Source: Phoronis australis (lineage: Eukaryota; Phoronida; Phoronidae). From it: a DNA stretch of 23,868 nt. This document shows, piece by piece, positions 10,401 through 17,850 of the stretch (its first letter is position 1; each line of letters begins with the position of its first letter). The notes beneath the pieces were generated by a model. That model was not told where the DNA came from, did no database searches, and worked only from the letters and a program-made list of their open reading frames with translations. Location of the stretch: NCBI GenBank assembly GCA_002633005.1, contig NMRA01000890.1:1-23868 (forward strand), given 5' to 3'. The position numbers and the translations under genes were made by a program.

Positions 10401-13400
10401 ATAAAAATAGTGGGTCAAAATGTGTCACATATACAGCGAACTTATGAATGCACCATGCAATATTGTCAATTTTTTATTTTTGCATTTCAGACATCGATGC
10501 CTTGCCTGTGATGTAGTCTTTTTTTCCTTAAAAGTGAGAAAATAAAAGTGCTTCCGGGTTTATCCCCCCTGTCACGTGATGAATGCAGCGAAATTATTAG
10601 TATCAATTTTTTTTATAACCCCACTTCCTAATCCCATTATGTGCTTTCTCTCACTGTATGCAATCTATATGTTTTCATATTGGAAAATCGCTGTTTTCTT
10701 TACGCAAAAACGTGTTTTCTTCGTGAACCTTTCAATGCCTAAGAACTTAAAAGTGATAAGTGCAAAATTGGTGATTTTTGTATCAGAGCCACACCACGAT
10801 CACTTACAAAAGTTTAAACTGAATCTGAAAGATGACTCGTAGAGCGTTTTATTTCTTTTGAATTTCTCGTTGAATGGTTCTTACCCTCGCAGTTAACTAG
10901 CGCTGTTAACTCCGATAAAAAGTTAAGCGTTCCCACTGACCGAAGCTTCGGAGGCAGTTGGCAAGGCTATCTAACACCTGATTGACGGGTTAGCTTATTT
11001 ATTCAAGTATCCGCGAAACTGAAGATTTTAACTCAGTAACAATATTACATTTTCAGAAAAAGTAGGATGCCTGTAAACTGTGATTGTTGACGTTTAATTG
11101 GTACACATGACCGAATTTTTGTCAGTAAAATTTAGCAAAAACAAACGTGTATGGATAGCTAGACAACAGTATCAGTGATATAACTAAACTTGATGAAAAT
11201 GTTCTAAGAGAGTTCTCAAGAACAGTGTTGCAGTTTTTTTTTAAACGCCGCCTCGTTTTAGTTCTATTCACTTTTCATGAAAATCTTTTGATAACCCCTC
11301 ACGCAAATGGCAAACATTTTATAATTACGTATTTCCTCAGAGGGTTTTTCAGGACAGCGGATAAAGCATAAAGTATCTGAAAATTTCAGAACTGTGAGAA
11401 TCCAAACAGGCGTTTCTGAAGTTAGCCAAATTTGAAAAAATTTCAAGGTTCCTACATAACCTTAAATCGCACTGGTGGCGCTGGTTCGAGATTGGCTTCT
11501 TCCTCGATCTTTACCAGTGACGCATCTGAAGAACATTTACTATGAAAGCATGGCGAAAGATGTACGTGGCTTCGAAAAATACATGTAGATGATAGACGGA
11601 TTTGTTTTGCAAATAAACAACTGTACTGAACAGGTGCCTTGTGAAGGATTTTGCAGCCCAATGACCACAGCAAATTACAACTCAGATCCAAATGCATGGG
11701 TAACAGACTGAAATGGCGCGGATTGCTCGTACCATCTCCAGAGCGAATAGTCAATCTTTTCTTCGCACAATTCCTACGCCAATATATACTCTGCTTACTT
11801 ATGGATGAGAATCGATGAACGGGTATGATGGCATTGCTCGTCTCAAAAAAATCCAGCTACCACTTAAACCTATTGAATGACAGCAGTTAAACTTGAATGG
11901 AACTACGGATGGAATCTGGGTGTGTTCCATGAAAGTGACTTAAGACTTCGGACAGAAATTTGGTCTTACGCTCCCACATAGCAAATGTTGAATAAAGGTT
12001 TAGCCAGTAATTACGAGTGCATCACAATAATTTATAGAAGAACGAGAAGATGTGTTTATATTCTCAGAGACGGCACTTTTTCCTGAGATGTAGGTATTTT
12101 TCTGAAATAGCTGTGGATCGTAAGATCAATTTTCTGACATTTATCTTAAGCAATCTCAAAAAACCTGGACAGATATTTTGAAAACTCTGTGACCAAGAAA
12201 CTAACCTCATAATTAACAATAGTTTTGGTGACACAGATTAATGTTCCATACTACTTTCAGAATCAACCTTCAGGCATCAGCGCTTAACAATTAACCTTCA
12301 GGCATCAGCGCTCAACAATTAACCTTCAGGCATCAGCGCTCAACAATTAACCTTCAGGCATCAGCGCTTAACAGTTAACCTTCAGGCATTAGCGCTTAAC
12401 AATTAACCTTCAGGCATCAGCGCTTAACAATTAACGTTCAGGCATCAGTGCTTAACAATTAACCTTCAGGCAACAGAGCTTAACAATTAATCTTCAGGCA
12501 TCAGCGCTTAACAATTAATCTACCTATTTTCAAATATCTACACGTACACGTACTGATCGATCTTTGTTGGGCCAAGCATCATTTCAAAACACCAGCATGA
12601 ACAGGCTTCATGACTTCTAGAATGAACTATTGTGAATGGCTAATTGAAATATATTGTCGTTATCTAAGTTTGACACGTTTGCCTTCGTCACACACCTTTG
12701 TGTACAAGTGTGCCGTGTATGTTCACTGTGTACGCGTTCTCATCCATGCTCTTGTTTTTGTAACCGAAGGAAAACACAACTTGTAACTGTGAGGGCATTT
12801 CTTCGTTTGCACATGCCATTCCAACAATTCACCTAGAAGTGAGATACTATCCAGTCCTTTGGGGACTTTGGACGCATGATTTCCGCAGTCAATTTGAACA
12901 CCCCCATTTTAATAATGTCTATTCTCCTCGTACGCCAACAAAACTAGATACTCTTATGTGTAGTCGCATACATATGTATTTTTGTCATTCTGCTGCGGCG
13001 TTCGCGTGTCCCACCTCGAAGAAAAGTCTAGTCATATCTTAATGAAATTTAGTACAAGGGTGTAAGTCATCACCGAGACGGAGCGGCGTGCCACCTCTCA
13101 ATTCGCCTGGCCCCCAAAGGTAGAAAGAGCCTGACATTTCGGTGTTTTTCGTGGAAAAGCGTTTCCGGATTATAACTAGAGAAACGATTGACGGATTTGG
13201 ATGAAACTTAACCCTCAGATATGTGACGACAAAACCCCGGCACTAGTCAATTTTGGGACCAATTTGACTTCTGTGCAACCCTTTCTGTTCATTTTGTTTA
13301 CCAGTTTTCTGCTCGATATTTAAAAAATTTGGCAGAACGATGTAAGGCATAACTAGAAAAGTAAATGTTACTTTTCAAATTGCCCCGCTCAAGGAAAGGG

Positions 13401-15053
13401 AGGCAAGATTTCATTTTTTTGGTTGAAGAGGTTTCCGGCTCCAAAGAGAAACGAGTGGCGTAATTCAATGAAGCTGGACACAAGGGCAGGCAATGACTAT
13501 GCGCCGACACCAATCACTTTTTGATTCGACCCCTCCAGCATTCAACAGTGGCCATTTTGGTCTCGACAAGGGCTTTTCTGTACTTTTGACCGGAAGCGTT
13601 TTCAGGGTGATTTCTGGAGAACCAATTGACGGATTTCGATGAAATTTGGCGTATGTGACGGGAATGCATCGACACCAATTGATTTTTTTGGCAAATCATT
13701 GACCAATGTAGCACACCTTGGTGGCCATTTTGTTCGTTTGCTCTGCTGACTATTGCATGTAAATATCTCAAGAACCCCTGGTTGTATGTTGACGAATTTT
13801 GACACAAGGTTGTAGAGCATAACTATGGCGATGCATGTCACTTTTCAAATTGCCCCGCTTCGGGTTCAGGACTTGGGGGTTTCCAATATCTTGATAAAGA
13901 ACGTTTTTGATTATCTAAAGGATTGATAGACGGACTGTGACGAAACTTGACGCTGAGGTACATGTACTGATATGATGACAACGCACATGTACTATTCACT
14001 GAAACACCCAGTAGTAGCCGATTTTGTTTCTATGAGGGTTTTTAGTACTTTTCGAGAAAAGTGTTTTTTTAATTTCGGGGTGATTACAGATTCCAATGAA
14101 ACTTAACACGGTGGTTTCTGACGCCTTTCACGTAGGCACCCGGCAGTTTTCAGTCGATCAAGGCGGCACCACCAAGTGTCTGTTTTGGTTTCAACACGGA
14201 GATCGATTTGCCGTGTTTTGTGAAGAACTCTTCTGGATGAACTAACCACCGGGAAATTTTCAGTCGCATTCGATCAAGGCGGCACCACCAAGTGTCTATT
14301 TTGGTTTCAACACGGAGATCGATTTGCCGTGTTTTGTGAAGAACTCTTTTGGGTGAACTAACTGAAAATATGGAAAACTGGTCATTTTTAAAATTCCTTT
14401 GATATGATGTTGTTTTAAATGATGAAGTATCAAGTGTCAATTCTGGCTAATGCAGCTATTACCTGTGGTGAAATTATTGTAAGCACTTCTGTAATTAAAC
14501 TGTTTGCGAAGCGCTGAGGACGCTTATTAACGCTTTGCGTTACTGGAGCATATTTTGTTATAATTTTTCAGCTGAACCAAGTTTGATCACAGAAGAAACT
14601 TTGAAATGGATTACCCAGTGGTTACCCGCGGGAATCTTTAAAAGAATTTATCGATCAACTCAGAACAGGTTAACCTCCAGTGCGTTTCTCAGTGCGGCAA
14701 AAAGCCAATCTCCTACTTTATCTATCGGAAAGGATTCGAACACTGGCGTATATTACGGGGGCTACACCACGATTGTGTGGTCAAGCTCATCACTTGGCCA
14801 CTATGATGGAAAGGCTTTCATATTCAGAATCAATTGCACTGGAAATGGAAATTCCACAGCTACCCAGTTAATAACTAAAAGCCAATCAGCTACTCAGATG
14901 ACAAATATTCTGCATGGGTCTCTCCCATCCTTTACGGAAGAGCTCGACTTCAACAACAAGAATTGTGAAAAAGGAATGATGTACGGAAACGGAATAGAAG
15001 GTATCGGCTGCAGCGGAAACTGGGACATCATTGAAACCTACCAAGTTGGATAA
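1442..15053 (+). CDS. Secreted TSP1-TLDc domain protein, five-exon gene
   Basis: Join 1442-1471, 2179-2360, 2901-3166, 3717-3884 and 14572-15053. All introns are GT/AG, junction phases are 0, 2, 1 and 1, and the total is 1128 nt (375 aa). Residues 1-15 resemble a signal peptide, with likely cleavage after G15. Residues ~25-158 form an unrecognised beta-rich region with two cysteines (C70, C127). Residues 163-214 are a TSP1 repeat with a WSEW motif (W164, W167) and six cysteines (174, 178, 189, 201, 209, 214). Residues ~218-375 are a TLDc domain with the family-like stretch YYGGYTTIVW (276-285) and a closing EgiGCSGNWDIIETYQV region. N-glycosylation sequons at N204, N303 and N309 fit secretion. 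TLDc proteins are usually linked to oxidative-stress protection and V-ATPase binding inside cells, so an extracellular role here is inference and no specific function is known. Exons within the 10.7-kb last intron could have been missed. Confidence 0.72.
2179..2360 (+). CDS. Exon 2: first half of N-terminal region
   Basis: The acceptor TTGTAG ends at 2178 and the donor GTAAGT starts at 2361. The frame is open throughout and encodes residues 11-70 plus two bases of codon 71. The product alternates polar and hydrophobic residues (for example ADISFSVNNK), as beta strands do, and ends in LILSC. Phase 2 at the donor joins cleanly to the single G that opens exon 3. The next in-frame codon after the donor is a stop, so splicing is required. 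Confidence 0.65.
2602..2763 (+). repeat. 27-bp minisatellite, six units
   Basis: There are six head-to-tail copies of a 27-base unit (AACGACTAGATACTCTCTAA plus ATGTCTA), each differing at zero to three positions. The array lies in intron 2, ending 137 bases before the exon 3 acceptor. Because the unit length is a multiple of three the array may look coding, but each unit carries a TAG and a TAA in different frames. Confidence 0.92.
2901..3166 (+). CDS. Exon 3: second half of N-terminal region
   Basis: The acceptor ATTTAG ends at 2900 and the donor GTGAGT starts at 3167. The exon opens with the G that completes a Val codon and encodes residues 72-159 plus one base. A lysine-rich start (MKKSVSKK) leads into strand-like segments such as KFAFSVQISEH and HMQCSAVLSFEDEFG. 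I do not recognise a family. The look is that of a beta-sandwich, perhaps with a C70-C127 disulfide; both are inference. Confidence 0.68.
3717..3884 (+). CDS. Exon 4: thrombospondin type 1 repeat
   Basis: The acceptor TATTTCAG ends at 3716 and the donor GTAAGC starts at 3885. The exon is phase 1-1 and encodes one whole TSP1 module (residues 161-215), the usual symmetric module layout. It begins HWSEWSTEE and continues CRVICGNGEKYKTRTC, then C-x7-C-x4-C. W164-x-x-W167 is a possible C-mannosylation site. R187 in KTRTC is in the normal Trp/Arg stacking place. The usual CSVTCG is CRVICG here, so the O-fucose acceptor Ser/Thr is missing. A sequon lies at N204. Confidence 0.88.
3961..4240 (+). repeat. 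Dispersed repeat, copy 1
   Basis: This begins around TTTCATGAAAGTGACTTATG and matches 11925-12170 in the same orientation. Shared blocks include CATGAAAGTGACTTA, GACAGAAAT.TGGTCT, AAAGGTTTAGC and TTTCTGAC. Similarity is diverged with indels. It starts about 80 bases after the TSP1 exon donor. The family is not recognised. Confidence 0.6.
4241..4680. other. Intronic sequence, nothing recognised
   Basis: AT-rich intron. A 75-codon minus-strand open frame at 4339-4566 shows no domain and no splice support, and I see no repeat structure. Confidence 0.4.
4690..5260 (+). repeat. Foldback element and flank, copy 1
   Basis: The left terminus at 4705 (CGTTATCCCCTGTAATCTGG) and a decayed right terminus near 5007-5042 enclose about 240 bases of interior. 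Beyond the right terminus the sequence to ~5250 matches the flank of copy 2 (shared CATGACCTTTTAAGAAA-like and TTTTACTCAAAACCAATT blocks). The left flanks also match (ATTATTGCA versus ATTATTACA). The duplicated unit is therefore larger than the termini alone. No transposase is present, as expected for a MITE or foldback element. Confidence 0.6.
4925..4972 (+). repeat. 12-bp tandem repeat, four units
   Basis: Four copies of TAGGTCCTAGCG lie head to tail, the last two with one and two to three changes. They lie inside the interior of foldback copy 1 and are absent from copy 2. Confidence 0.85.
5485..5835 (+). repeat. Foldback element and flank, copy 2
   Basis: This is a second copy about 798 bases downstream of copy 1 in the same orientation. 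Its two termini are almost fused into one palindrome. The right flank runs parallel to copy 1 to about 5835 through TGAGAACAT, ACCACATACT, GTGACCTTTTAAGAAA and TTTTACTCAAAACCAATT. A short piece similar to the copy 1 interior (ACCGGGAAATTATCGTCTGC) appears at about 5908, suggesting the interior was moved or lost in steps. Confidence 0.6.
5503..5620. repeat. 118-bp near-perfect palindrome
   Basis: The left arm 5503-5552 (starting CGTTATCCCCCGTTATCT) pairs with the right arm 5571-5620 (ending AGATAGGGGGATAACG) at roughly nine positions in ten. The centre contains its own perfect stem GGGGC-GTTA-GCCCC (5556-5569). As RNA it would fold into one long hairpin. It reads as foldback transposon termini joined after loss of the interior. 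Confidence 0.88.
6190..6275 (+). mobile_element. tRNA-like SINE head (pol III A and B boxes)
   Basis: TGGTGCAGTGG at 6198-6208 fits the A-box consensus TRGYNNANNGG exactly. GGTTTGAAACC at 6241-6251 fits the B box with one C-to-T change. The 32-base spacing is right for a tRNA promoter. The stems of a full tRNA cloverleaf do not pair well, so a SINE head or a decayed tRNA copy is more likely than a working tRNA. The 3' limit of the element is not clear. Confidence 0.5.
6300..8088. other. Intronic sequence, little recognisable
   Basis: This stretch lies within the long last intron. Minus-strand open frames at 6301-6597 and 6855-7079 have no domain, no partner exons and ordinary AT-rich composition. 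The only distinct site is the AP-1 palindrome at 7185-7198. Confidence 0.45.
7185..7198. promoter_or_regulatory. Paired AP-1/TRE palindrome
   Basis: TGACTCATGAGTCA is two complete TPA-response elements (TGACTCA and TGAGTCA) placed back to back in one perfect palindrome. A near match TGACTC lies just upstream. It sits in the middle of the long intron and could act as an intronic enhancer; binding is inferred. Confidence 0.3.
8089..8110 (+). repeat. Short GGT trinucleotide repeat
   Basis: This is a short imperfect run of GGT/GTG triplets (CAGTGGTGGTGGCGGTGGTG) in the intron. Confidence 0.7.
8111..9160. other. Intronic sequence, nothing recognised
   Basis: No repeat or exon is supported. The 69-codon minus-strand frame at 8786-8995 has no recognisable domain. 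Confidence 0.4.
9177..9272. repeat. Inverted CGACGTTTCGAT / ATCGAAATGTCG pair
   Basis: CGACGTTTCGAT at 9177-9188 and ATCGAAATGTCG at 9261-9272 are inverted with one mismatch and a 72-base loop. The second arm lies in CCTGAGGATGAC...ATCGAAATGTCG. This resembles the CTGAAGATGA...GAAACGTCG sequence often seen at the ends of retroelements such as Penelope-like elements. The family assignment is from memory of that motif and is weak. Confidence 0.3.
9273..11924. other. Intronic sequence, nothing firmly recognised
   Basis: Open frames at 10576-10842 (+) and 11452-11754 (-) are the longest. Neither has a domain, nor the phase-1 splice borders an extra exon of the gene would need. A TATAAAAG with a nearby GCATGCGC (NRF-1 half-site-like) at 9667-9688 and a 12-bp palindrome CCGAAGCTTCGG near 10941 are isolated. 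Confidence 0.45.
11925..12170 (+). repeat. Dispersed repeat, copy 2
   Basis: This is the diverged partner of 3961-4240, in direct orientation about 8 kb apart within the same intron. It opens TTCCATGAAAGTGACTTAAG and keeps the GACAGAAATTTGGTCT and AAAGGTTTAGCC blocks. No TSP1-like exon precedes it, so the duplication did not carry the neighbouring exon. Confidence 0.6.
12261..12521 (+). repeat. 28-bp minisatellite, nine units
   Basis: Nine full units of AATTAACCTTCAGGCATCAG plus CGCTTAAC run from 12261 to 12512, followed by a partial tenth. Differences between units are mostly single transitions. The unit contains TTAAC at both ends of the junction. Confidence 0.95.
12522..13037. other. Intronic sequence, nothing recognised
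   Basis: Plus-strand open frames of 60 and 67 codons (12654-12836, 12839-13042) follow each other but show no domain and no suitable splice sites. Confidence 0.4.
13038..14140 (+). repeat. Alternating composite repeat array
   Basis: Two diverged motifs alternate. Motif X (ATGAAATTT..ACACAAGG.TGTA.GCATAACT, ending TTTTCAAATTGCCCCGC) occurs near 13041, 13330 and 13795. Motif Y (GATTGACGGATTTGGATGAA and variants) occurs near 13184, 13622, 13921 and, shortened, 14085. A third block like GTGGCCATTTTGTTC follows several Y copies. X-Y spacing is 130-300 bases and X-X or Y-Y spacing about 300-465. Open frames on the minus strand here are by-products of the repeat. Confidence 0.6.
14154..14363 (+). 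repeat. 116-bp tandem duplication
   Basis: TCGATCAAGGCGGCACCACC starts at 14154 and again at 14270. The two copies are nearly identical over about 90 bases, with only a few substitutions, so the duplication is recent. It ends about 210 bases before the TLDc exon. The 96-codon minus-strand frame across it is just the repeat read in one frame. Confidence 0.92.
14572..15053 (+). CDS. Exon 5: TLDc domain and stop codon
   Basis: The acceptor ATTTTTCAG ends at 14571. The exon starts in phase 1, matching the TSP1 exon, and stops at TAA 15051-15053. It encodes residues 217-375: a helix-like lead (SLITEETLKWITQWL), then the TLDc hallmarks RIYRSTQNRLTSSAF, PTLSIGKDSNTGVYYGGYT and KAFIFRI, and a glycine-rich end. 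Three cysteines (304, 347, 362) and two sequons (N303, N309) are more like an extracellular than a cytosolic TLDc. The whole domain sits in one exon, preceded by 10.7 kb of intron. Confidence 0.88.
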
Positions 15054-15404
15054 ATTCAAAGGGCATGTTAATGACAAGATACATGTATACATTAGTTGAG
15101 GGCTATTTCAGAATACACACAATTTTGTTAACTATTTAGAAAATAATAATTTCGAAGAAGCGCTGTGTGAAAGCAAAATTTGTGTAAACTTTTGTTGAAA
15201 AGCAGTCGCCAACTCAGTGTGATCACAAGCAGAAGACCATTGCTTCATGAACCGTGGTCCTACACTCAGATTTCAAGTCACAGTCTACAATTGCTTTGAT
15301 GGCTACGTCTGAAAGATCCAAAACATACCATATATACCTTAATAGATGTGACCATCCGTCACGTGGTCTGTTGTAGAACAGCTTGCCCCGGGGGATATTT
15401 CTAC

Positions 15405-15453
15405 AAAACCGCCTGTTTTAATTGTTGAGCCACTAAATTGAGCAGGCGGTTTT
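15405..15453 (+). other. Stem-loop in the 3' UTR
   Basis: AAAACCGCCTG at 15405-15415 pairs perfectly with CAGGCGGTTTT at 15443-15453 across a 27-base loop. The 11-bp stem is GC-rich in an otherwise AT-rich UTR, so it may be an RNA structure or the ends of a small element. Confidence 0.5.
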
Positions 15454-15903
15454 AGGATTTTGGAGTCAAAAGATGAAAAACGCTGTAATTTGAAGTCGAA
15501 GAGCTTAGCATCAGAAAATGTATAGTATGACCTATTGTTTCACGGTGGCATTACTGGACGGGGGATCGTAAAGACCACTTTTTGGGAGTGCAGCTTTAAC
15601 ATACATGTATACCTTATGATATCACAATGCGTTTATTAATTTCTCTAACGTAGTATAGTATACAAAACATTGCAATCGAGAGGGTATTGAATTGGTTACT
15701 GTTACTGTGGCAGGGTATACAATGGGGGTGAAATTTCTGGTTTGGTTCATTGTAAATGTAGGCCTACTGTTACGATGTACCTTTTAGACTACCAAGTTTG
15801 GGATTACGGATCAATTGCGTTACTTAATGTACACATGTACAAACGTGTATTGCGAGGGTTTTGTTTCATGTACTTGGTGATTGAGTGGGTATATATTTAA
15901 ATT

Positions 15904-15909
15904 AATAAA
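15904..15909 (+). terminator. Poly(A) signal AATAAA
   Basis: This is the first AATAAA downstream of the TLDc stop codon, followed after about 20 bases by a T-rich stretch (TGTTTTATTTTTCATTG) suitable as a downstream element. Confidence 0.45.
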
Positions 15910-15931
15910 TGAATGGTTCAGGTTCCCATGT

Positions 15932-15937
15932 TTTATT
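15932..15937 (-). terminator. Possible minus-strand poly(A) signal
   Basis: TTTATT on the + strand reads AATAAA on the minus strand. It lies about 250 bases after the stop of the possible minus-strand exon at 16188-16401 and faces the + strand signal 23 bases away. It means little if that exon is not real. Confidence 0.2.
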
Positions 15938-16187
15938 TTTCATTGTCTAACGCTGGTCCAAACTTTCAACGACGCCTTTGCCATCCCTGCCTGTAAAAGC
16001 ATAAAGAGCGAGCGTGAAAGTCAATTATTTGATATGATTACAAGTAAGTCTTGGCTATGATAGCTGTCAGTCGGCCTGTTTGTTAGAAACCGACAGCTGA
16101 CATAGGACGGACGAGGGCTTTCCCTGAGCAAATTTGGCAACTGTCTCTTGTAGAGACCATCACACCGGATATGTTGTCTGTAAGAGT

Positions 16188-16401
16188 TTAATTCTCGACT
16201 GACATCGGAATTCCATTGACCGTCCTAAATAATTGAAGCAATTGATACAATTTTAAGCTTGGTGAAAAGGTCGCTCTCTCTAGGATACCCTTGAAGAAGT
16301 TGACCATGCCTTTTGGAGGCACTGTATACTGAATTAGACTTCCTGTGCCCTCATCGCCGGACTTGCTGTCTTTCTTAAACCAAGTCAAAACAATGTTCAA
16401 A
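16188..16401 (-). CDS. Possible terminal exon of an unknown minus-strand gene
   Basis: An open frame on the minus strand ends at a stop at 16188-16190 and starts at a candidate acceptor (TTTTGATTCAG, ending at 16402). Codons look more gene-like than the surroundings: the product includes FKKDSKSGDEGTGSLIQYTV and PPKGMVNFFKGILERA. I do not recognise a family. No second exon upstream could be fixed, so it may equally be a remnant of a repeat or a chance frame. Confidence 0.25.
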
Positions 16402-16838
16402 CTGAATCAAAACCTATGCGTTATTATACCTAAACAGCTTTGCACATGACCAAATAAACGTTACCCTATCTCACATGTTTTGCCAAGTTCACTTGTCTTC
16501 CCCATCGATACCAAACATGAGCCGACACTACAGATTTTGAGGGCACGTGACTCGCAATTGCTACTGATTCCGAAAAATGTGCTGCCATCCAATCAGATTT
16601 TTGCCAGTTTTGAATTGCTTGACGCCAGTTGTAATTGCCAACCATGCTAGAGGGATCTGTCGATTTGAAAAGAAGAGAATCTACAAATTAACTAGTGGAT
16701 TTTCCCATTCACAGCATGTTCCCAGCACAATCAAATCTGGTTCCTTAAGCCTGCACTATTTTAGACAAGCATGCAGAAACGTCGGGTTTTAAGATTACTT
16801 ACCAGTCAATCTTTTAACCGTACATAACAAGCGATTGC

Positions 16839-16840
<2 letters not shown>
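16402..16840. other. Intergenic sequence, nothing recognised
   Basis: A 71-codon + strand open frame at 16577-16792 has no recognised domain and no splice or promoter context. Confidence 0.4.
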
Positions 16841-16900
<60 letters not shown>

Positions 16901-16931
16901 ACCCACACACACATATATATGTATGTATGCA

Positions 16932-16962
<31 letters not shown>

Positions 16963-16964
16963 AG

Positions 16965-17012
<48 letters not shown>
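16841..17012. repeat. Compound CA / TATG / TA microsatellite
   Basis: An (AC)n run from 16841 to about 16895 gives way to mixed ACAC/ATAT, then (GTAT)n around 16921-16962 and (TA)n from about 16970 to 17005. All open frames across it are artefacts. It lies directly 3' of the LINE remnant on the minus strand and may have grown from its tail. Confidence 0.97.
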
Positions 17013-17013
<1 letters not shown>

Positions 17014-17103
17014 TCCATTTTCACGACACGCTTCTGTGCCCAATACTTTTGCTTTATCAATACATAAGAACAGACGTTCTAAAGCACCATTGGTTTCTGG
17101 TTT

Positions 17104-17399
17104 TTAATTGAAAGATATACCGAGCATATTCTTCAGCTCTGCGATAGTGTGACAGTATCTCCAGTTTGTAATTTTCCTTAAATTTCTCAATGCAGGGCAC
17201 TGAGAGATAAAGTGTATCTCATTATCAACTCTGCCGTAGTTACAAAAATTATGCCATGTCTTGTAACACTTTGGTGTCTACCTACTTCTATGTTTATCTA
17301 ATGAACCGAGTGTCTGAAATGAGCGAGACAACTTCGCAGATGTAAGTTAAAATACGACTAGATTCCTTCGGACAATAATTCTCGCTTAACTATAAAATC
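17104..17399 (-). pseudogene. Non-LTR retrotransposon ORF2 C-terminal remnant
   Basis: On the minus strand two frames together show the usual C-terminal end of a LINE reverse-transcriptase polyprotein. One frame holds LRSCLAHFRHSVH, then a stop, then INIEVGRHQSVTR. After a frameshift near 17250 the other frame holds HNFCNYGRVDNEIHFISQCP and a short tail, ending in a stop at 17104-17106. This matches the common pattern of an FR-rich segment, IE-x-GR, a Cys-x-x-(Cys/Tyr) finger and (E/D)-N/D-E-x-HF-x(3)-CP. At least two internal stops and one frameshift make it dead. The rest of the reverse transcriptase is absent: further 5' on this strand the coding signal fades by 17400. Confidence 0.72.
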
Positions 17400-17850
17400 A
17401 TATCTTTTCGAACTACTAACTATTTTTTTCAGAGGCACCTATAACGTTTCATGAGTTAAACTTGAACTCCAAAAAACTCTGTAATCTTTTTTCATGATTG
17501 CGAGCACTTTGAGTACCCCCGTTAGACATGAACACTGTCATCATCAATTGTAACACCAATAGTCTTTTCAATATGTGAGAATTCCTTACATACATCACCT
17601 AGTAACGATCTTCAAAAATACCATTCTTGTTTTACTATGGGAAAAACTTAATATTATTTTATAACTAACCATTGGAAATAGTCCTTTTGTGAAATTCACA
17701 ACAACAATGTAGTGGTCTCCACGTTCTTTAGAATTCCAAATTTTCAATGGCTGCCAATCCTACTGTATTTTTCACATATTGGTTGTTTCGAAATACACGT
17801 ATGAATGATTAAGTTAATGTTTTTAAATGCGTTTAGGCGATTTATGCTGC
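17400..17850. other. Intergenic sequence, nothing recognised
   Basis: AT-rich, with no usable open frame. It may contain further decayed LINE sequence on the minus strand, but I could not follow it. Confidence 0.35.

Larger units (their letters stand above)
15054..15925 (+). other. Predicted 3' UTR of the TSP1-TLDc gene
   Basis: This runs from the stop codon to the first AATAAA on the + strand. It has no open frame of note, and includes several TACATGTA-type motifs and one stem-loop. Its extent depends on the poly(A) signal at 15904 being the one used. Confidence 0.4.

Noticed and set aside
10576-10842. 88-codon + strand ORF with hydrophobic segments
   Set aside because: It is AT-rich with no family resemblance, and it lacks the phase-1 acceptor and donor needed to be an exon of the gene.
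11452-11754. 100-codon minus-strand ORF
   Set aside because: No recognisable domain, and the flanks show no convincing splice sites on the minus strand.
2602-12521. CRISPR-like reading of the two minisatellites
   Set aside because: The units are contiguous with no unique spacers and the DNA is eukaryotic.
14150-14440. 96-codon minus-strand ORF with an internal repeat
   Set aside because: The peptide repeat is just the 116-bp DNA duplication read in one frame.
16795-17107. Several overlapping ORFs rich in Cys-Val or Tyr-Ile
   Set aside because: They are translations of the CA/TA microsatellite.
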